From RGIG3009 sp045630285 (GTDB taxonomy: Bacteria; Bacillota; Clostridia; Oscillospirales; Acutalibacteraceae), in contig JAZQSX010000015.1 of the NCBI GenBank assembly GCA_045630285.1, positions 5,402 to 69,401 of the forward strand: 64,000 nt of DNA. Reading direction: 5' to 3'. A program made the translations under genes and the position numbers. Below are positions 62,084 through 64,000 of this stretch, piece after piece. The notes below the pieces were generated by a model. It saw only the letters and a list, made by a program, of their open reading frames with translations, was not told where the DNA came from and made no database searches. The first letter of the stretch is position 1; each line of letters opens with the position of its first letter.

Positions 62084-62265
62084 TAGAGATAAACTCTTAC
62101 ACCATCCGCACTATTGGAGAAATGGTGGAGCAAGTGCTGGCTAACTATGAGGATAAGCTGGAAGCCGGCGAGCCGATAAGCCAAGAGTATATGGAAGCTC
62201 TCAAAGTGTTTGCGGCAAAGCTTGAAAATTGCTCGGCTGACTTATCTATGCTATCGGAAAGCTAA
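62080..62265 (+). CDS. Hypothetical acidic helical phage protein (61 residues)
   Basis: Starts within the stop of the previous gene. MIEINSYTIRTIGEMVEQVL and the rest predict two or three helices; no family recognised. Contains no TAG. A terminator follows. Confidence 0.65.
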   Translation: MIEINSYTIRTIGEMVEQVLANYEDKLEAGEPISQEYMEALKVFAAKLENCSADLSMLSES

Positions 62266-62374
62266 CATAGCTCTAAAATCGTTTTAATTGCCCCATTTTG
62301 GCGCTTTGGTATCTTTTAGGTACTTTCATTAGGTAAACACAAAAAGCGCTAAATAAGCCAATTAAAAGCAAAAG

Positions 62375-62414
62375 AGAAGCATTGTAGAGAAATCTATGGT
62401 GCTTCTTTCTTTTT
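62375..62414 (+). terminator. Terminator of the rightward transcript
   Basis: AGAAGCA and TGCTTCT enclose TAGA/GAAA/TCTA, followed by TTCTTTTT. Confidence 0.8.
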
Positions 62415-62460
62415 GCCTGCTGGAAAACAAAATAAATTAACTGAAAATTGAAAAAACTTA

Positions 62461-62489
62461 TTGACAAAGGCAAGCGAAAGGAGTATTAT
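62461..62489 (+). promoter_or_regulatory. Prophage-borne promoter that now drives the intact tRNA-Thr
   Basis: TTGACA (62461-62466), a 17-bp spacer and TATTAT (62484-62489, with overlapping TATAAT downstream), about 100 bp before the tRNA. In the circular phage the same promoter would read across attP into int. Confidence 0.7.
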
Positions 62490-62507
62490 AATCTTGCGTT
62501 TTTCAGT

Positions 62508-62519
62508 AATCAGCGGTAA
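62508..62519 (+). repeat. Arm-type integrase site, right arm copy 1
   Basis: AATCAGCGGTAA, also at 62532-62543. Confidence 0.6.
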
Positions 62520-62531
62520 CAAACACCAAAA

Positions 62532-62543
62532 AATCAGCGGTAA
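62532..62543 (+). repeat. Arm-type integrase site, right arm copy 2
   Basis: AATCAGCGGTAA, 24 bp (about two helix turns) after copy 1, which suits cooperative binding on one face. Confidence 0.6.
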
Positions 62544-62586
62544 AGTCACTTGACAAAGCCGCTAAGCCGCTTCGTTGCTCGGTTTT

Positions 62587-62630
62587 TACGCTGGCATAGC
62601 TCAGTTGGTAGAGCAGCTGATTTGTAATCA
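62587..62630. repeat. attR: right copy of the 44-bp core repeat
   Basis: Identical to 41207-41250; here it rebuilds the complete tRNA-Thr gene from phage 5' and host 3' parts. Confidence 0.93.
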
Positions 62631-62665
62631 GCAGGTCGGGGGTTCAAGTCCGTCTGCCAGCTCCA
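62590..62665 (+). tRNA. tRNA-Thr (anticodon TGT)
   Basis: A 76-nt tRNA: acceptor GCTGGCA/TGCCAGC, anticodon stem GCTGA/TCAGC with loop TTTGTAA, T arm GGGGGTTCAAGTCC, encoded CCA end. The 5' 41 bases come from the prophage. Confidence 0.97.
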
Positions 62666-62672
62666 AAAATCA

Positions 62673-62702
62673 GGAGACACCTAACAGGGTGTCTCCTTTT
62701 TT
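62673..62702 (+). terminator. Terminator after tRNA-Thr
   Basis: GGAGACACC and GGTGTCTCC around six bases, followed by six T. Confidence 0.93.
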
Positions 62703-62811
62703 GTGCAAAGAGCCTTGAGACAAAGTTTACACAAAATTCATACCCGATACTTGCTCTTTTTTCTCAGGCGTGCTACTATTAACTTCACCAAAAATAAACT
62801 CAGGTGAATAT

Positions 62812-63588
62812 ATGGACGTTTTTGTAAAATTGTTGGTTTGCTTTATCGCCGGTGCCGGTGCGGGTATCGGCACCGGTTTTGCCGGTATGAGTGCGGCGGC
62901 GGTCATCACGCCGCTGCTGGCCACCTTTTTGGGGATACCGGCATACGAGGCAGTTGGCATCGCACTTGCCAGCGACGTACTAGCGAGCGCCGTCAGCGCC
63001 TACACCTACCACCGCAACAAGCACCTGGACGTGCGCAACGGCCTGGTGATGATGATATCGGTGTTGGTGTTCACCACAGTGGGCAGTTATCTCGCCAGTC
63101 TGCTTCCCAATAGTGCGATGAGCAGCACGTCTGCTGTAATGACGCTGATCCTGGGTGTGAAATTCATCCTCAAGCCGGTGATGACCACCAAGGAATCCAT
63201 GGAGGCCGTCTCCAGACGCAAACGCCTGATCCAATCCATCGTATCGGGCGTGCTTATCGGACTCATCTGCGGCTTCGTCGGCGCAGGCGGCGGTATGATG
63301 ATGCTTCTCATACTCACCACCGTGCTGGGATATGAATTAAAATGTGCCGTGGGTACCAGCGTGTTTATCATGGCTTTCACCGCACTGACGGGCGCTACCA
63401 GCCATTTTGCCCTCAGCGGTATACCGGACCTTCTCTGTCTCGTTGCGTGTGTGGTATTCACTCTACTATGGGCTCGCATCGCCGCACGCATCGCCAACCG
63501 AGCACAGACCAAAACCCTCAACCGCGTAGTCGGTGTTGTCTTGCTTATCATCAGCGCTGTCATTTTGATCGTAGAATACGTATTATAA
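62812..63588 (+). CDS. TSUP (TauE/SafE)-family membrane permease
   Basis: A 258-residue protein with about eight helices in two related halves. The family glycine-rich blocks are AGAGAGIGTGFAGMSAAAVI (near 13-32) and LIGLICGFVGAGGGMMMLL. TSUP proteins move sulfite, sulfonates or other organic anions; the substrate here cannot be told. ATG 62812 after AGGTGA. Confidence 0.88.
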   Translation: MDVFVKLLVCFIAGAGAGIGTGFAGMSAAAVITPLLATFLGIPAYEAVGIALASDVLASAVSAYTYHRNKHLDVRNGLVMMISVLVFTTVGSYLASLLPNSAMSSTSAVMTLILGVKFILKPVMTTKESMEAVSRRKRLIQSIVSGVLIGLICGFVGAGGGMMMLLILTTVLGYELKCAVGTSVFIMAFTALTGATSHFALSGIPDLLCLVACVVFTLLWARIAARIANRAQTKTLNRVVGVVLLIISAVILIVEYVL

Positions 63589-63592
63589 CGCC

Positions 63593-63623
63593 GTAAGCCG
63601 TCCGATTGGGCGGCTTACTTTTT
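63593..63623 (+). terminator. Terminator after the TSUP gene
   Basis: GTAAGCCG and CGGCTTAC in a longer stem, followed by TTTTT. Confidence 0.88.
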
Positions 63624-63633
63624 CGTTTTGGTA

Positions 63634-63662
63634 TTTACAACCCAACAATAGTGTGCTATACT
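63634..63662 (+). promoter_or_regulatory. Promoter of the PQ-loop gene
   Basis: TTTACA (63634-63639), a 17-bp spacer and TATACT (63657-63662). Confidence 0.7.
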
Positions 63663-63693
63663 ACACCCAAACTGTTAAGGAAGGATGTCTTCA

Positions 63694-63993
63694 ATGAGTG
63701 AAATTTTGGAAATTATTATGATCGTCAGCTTCGGCGCTTCGTGGCCGCTAAACGTAATGAAGTCGTACAAAGCACGCACGACGAAGGGTAAGAGCCTGGC
63801 GTTCCTGCTTCTCATCTTCTTTGGCTACATCGCAGGCATTGCGTCCAAGCTGGTTAACGACGCATATATGGCTCAGTTTGCAAGCAAGTGGTACGTACTG
63901 GTATTCTACTGCCTCAACCTCATCATGGTAGGCTTTGACCTCATTTTGTACGTGCGCAACTACAAGCTGGATAAGCAGAACGGCGTTCTGTAA
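63694..63993 (+). CDS. PQ-loop/SemiSWEET-like small membrane protein
   Basis: A 99-residue protein with three predicted helices; the block SFGASWPLNVMKSYKARTTKGKSLAF resembles the PQ-loop motif of SWEET-type carriers, quoted here only in part: WPLNVMKSYKARTTKGKS. The transported molecule is unknown. ATG 63694 with AAGGAAGGA upstream, and a clear promoter; stop TAA near the window end. Confidence 0.7.
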   Translation: MSEILEIIMIVSFGASWPLNVMKSYKARTTKGKSLAFLLLIFFGYIAGIASKLVNDAYMAQFASKWYVLVFYCLNLIMVGFDLILYVRNYKLDKQNGVL

Positions 63994-64000
63994 TCGAAAG

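Larger units (their letters stand above)
41207..62630. mobile_element. Prophage integrated in the 5' half of tRNA-Thr(UGU)
   Basis: A temperate siphovirus-type element, about 21.4 kb, bounded by a perfect 44-bp repeat and visibly more A+T-rich than its surroundings. It carries integrase, a small replication module, terminase, head, tail and holin genes. No repressor, excisionase, DNA polymerase or endolysin is recognised. Four small genes need TAG to be read as an amino acid. Tail: long tape measure (822 residues) implies a siphovirus with a long tail. Confidence 0.95.

Noticed and set aside
1..64000. CRISPR arrays, insertion sequences, rRNA genes
   Set aside because: No spaced direct repeats, transposase genes or rRNA sequence seen.

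Overview
The window is a chromosome segment of a spore-forming, anaerobe-type member of the Clostridia, most likely Oscillospiraceae/Ruminococcaceae-like. The host part is moderately GC-rich. It carries the gene order usual for Firmicutes: yloC-remA-gmk-rpoZ-priA-def-fmt-rsmB-rlmN-prpC-prkC-rsgA, followed by spoVM, and separately scpA-scpB. Sporulation genes (spoVM, a SipL-like LysM protein, gerW/ytfJ, a dacF-like carboxypeptidase) and biotin-dependent decarboxylase subunits support this. A prophage of about 21 kb, clearly richer in A+T, interrupts the host DNA.

Layout. 1-3535 (+): the end of a sodium-pump decarboxylase beta subunit, pcrA, and a Cys-rich protein whose ribosome site lies in a hairpin. 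3576-11205 (-): tcdA, a small membrane protein, a ComEC-like hydrolase, ftsK, a ClpP-like protease, ymdB, rny. 11530-17443 (-): a peptide-binding lipoprotein and an M3 peptidase, then a sporulation cluster (SipL-like gene behind a sigma-E-type promoter, spoVM, a small membrane protein). 17544-29756 (-): the core translation, signalling and nucleotide operons. 29822-32994 (-): pyruvate carboxylase B-type subunit, biotin carrier and carboxyltransferase. 33164-38585 (-): pseudouridine synthase, dacF-like gene, gerW, scpAB, an M50 protease. 38824-41143 (+): rpmB, ppa, nicotinate phosphoribosyltransferase. 62590 onward (+): intact tRNA-Thr, a TSUP permease and a PQ-loop protein.

Prophage (41207-62630). 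A 44-bp direct repeat made of the 5' half of a tRNA-Thr(UGU) gene bounds the element. Integrase is at the left end. A short leftward replication module lies next to it. A leftward late operon then runs from about 59650 to 43555: terS, terL, a fibre cassette, portal, minor head protein, scaffold, capsid, connectors, major tail protein, frameshifted tail chaperones, tape measure, tail proteins, holin. Small leftward genes lie upstream of terS, and two rightward genes at the right end are read from a divergent promoter.

The main discovery is that four small prophage genes are open only if TAG is read as an amino acid, most plausibly glutamine. They contain eight in-frame TAG codons and no TAA or TGA, they have good ribosome sites, and they end at TAA. 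The large structural genes contain no TAG. The host genes shown end almost only in TAA or TGA. No amber-suppressor tRNA was found in the prophage by eye. This looks like a stop-codon-recoded prophage in a standard-code host, with amber codons confined to small genes near the packaging region. One amber gene overlaps the portal start codon (TAATG), so amber decoding could gate portal synthesis. Other notable points are integration into the 5' half of the tRNA with exchange of its promoter, a textbook -1 frameshift site, a fibre cassette between terminase and portal, and paired regulatory elements with strong hairpins in the early region.
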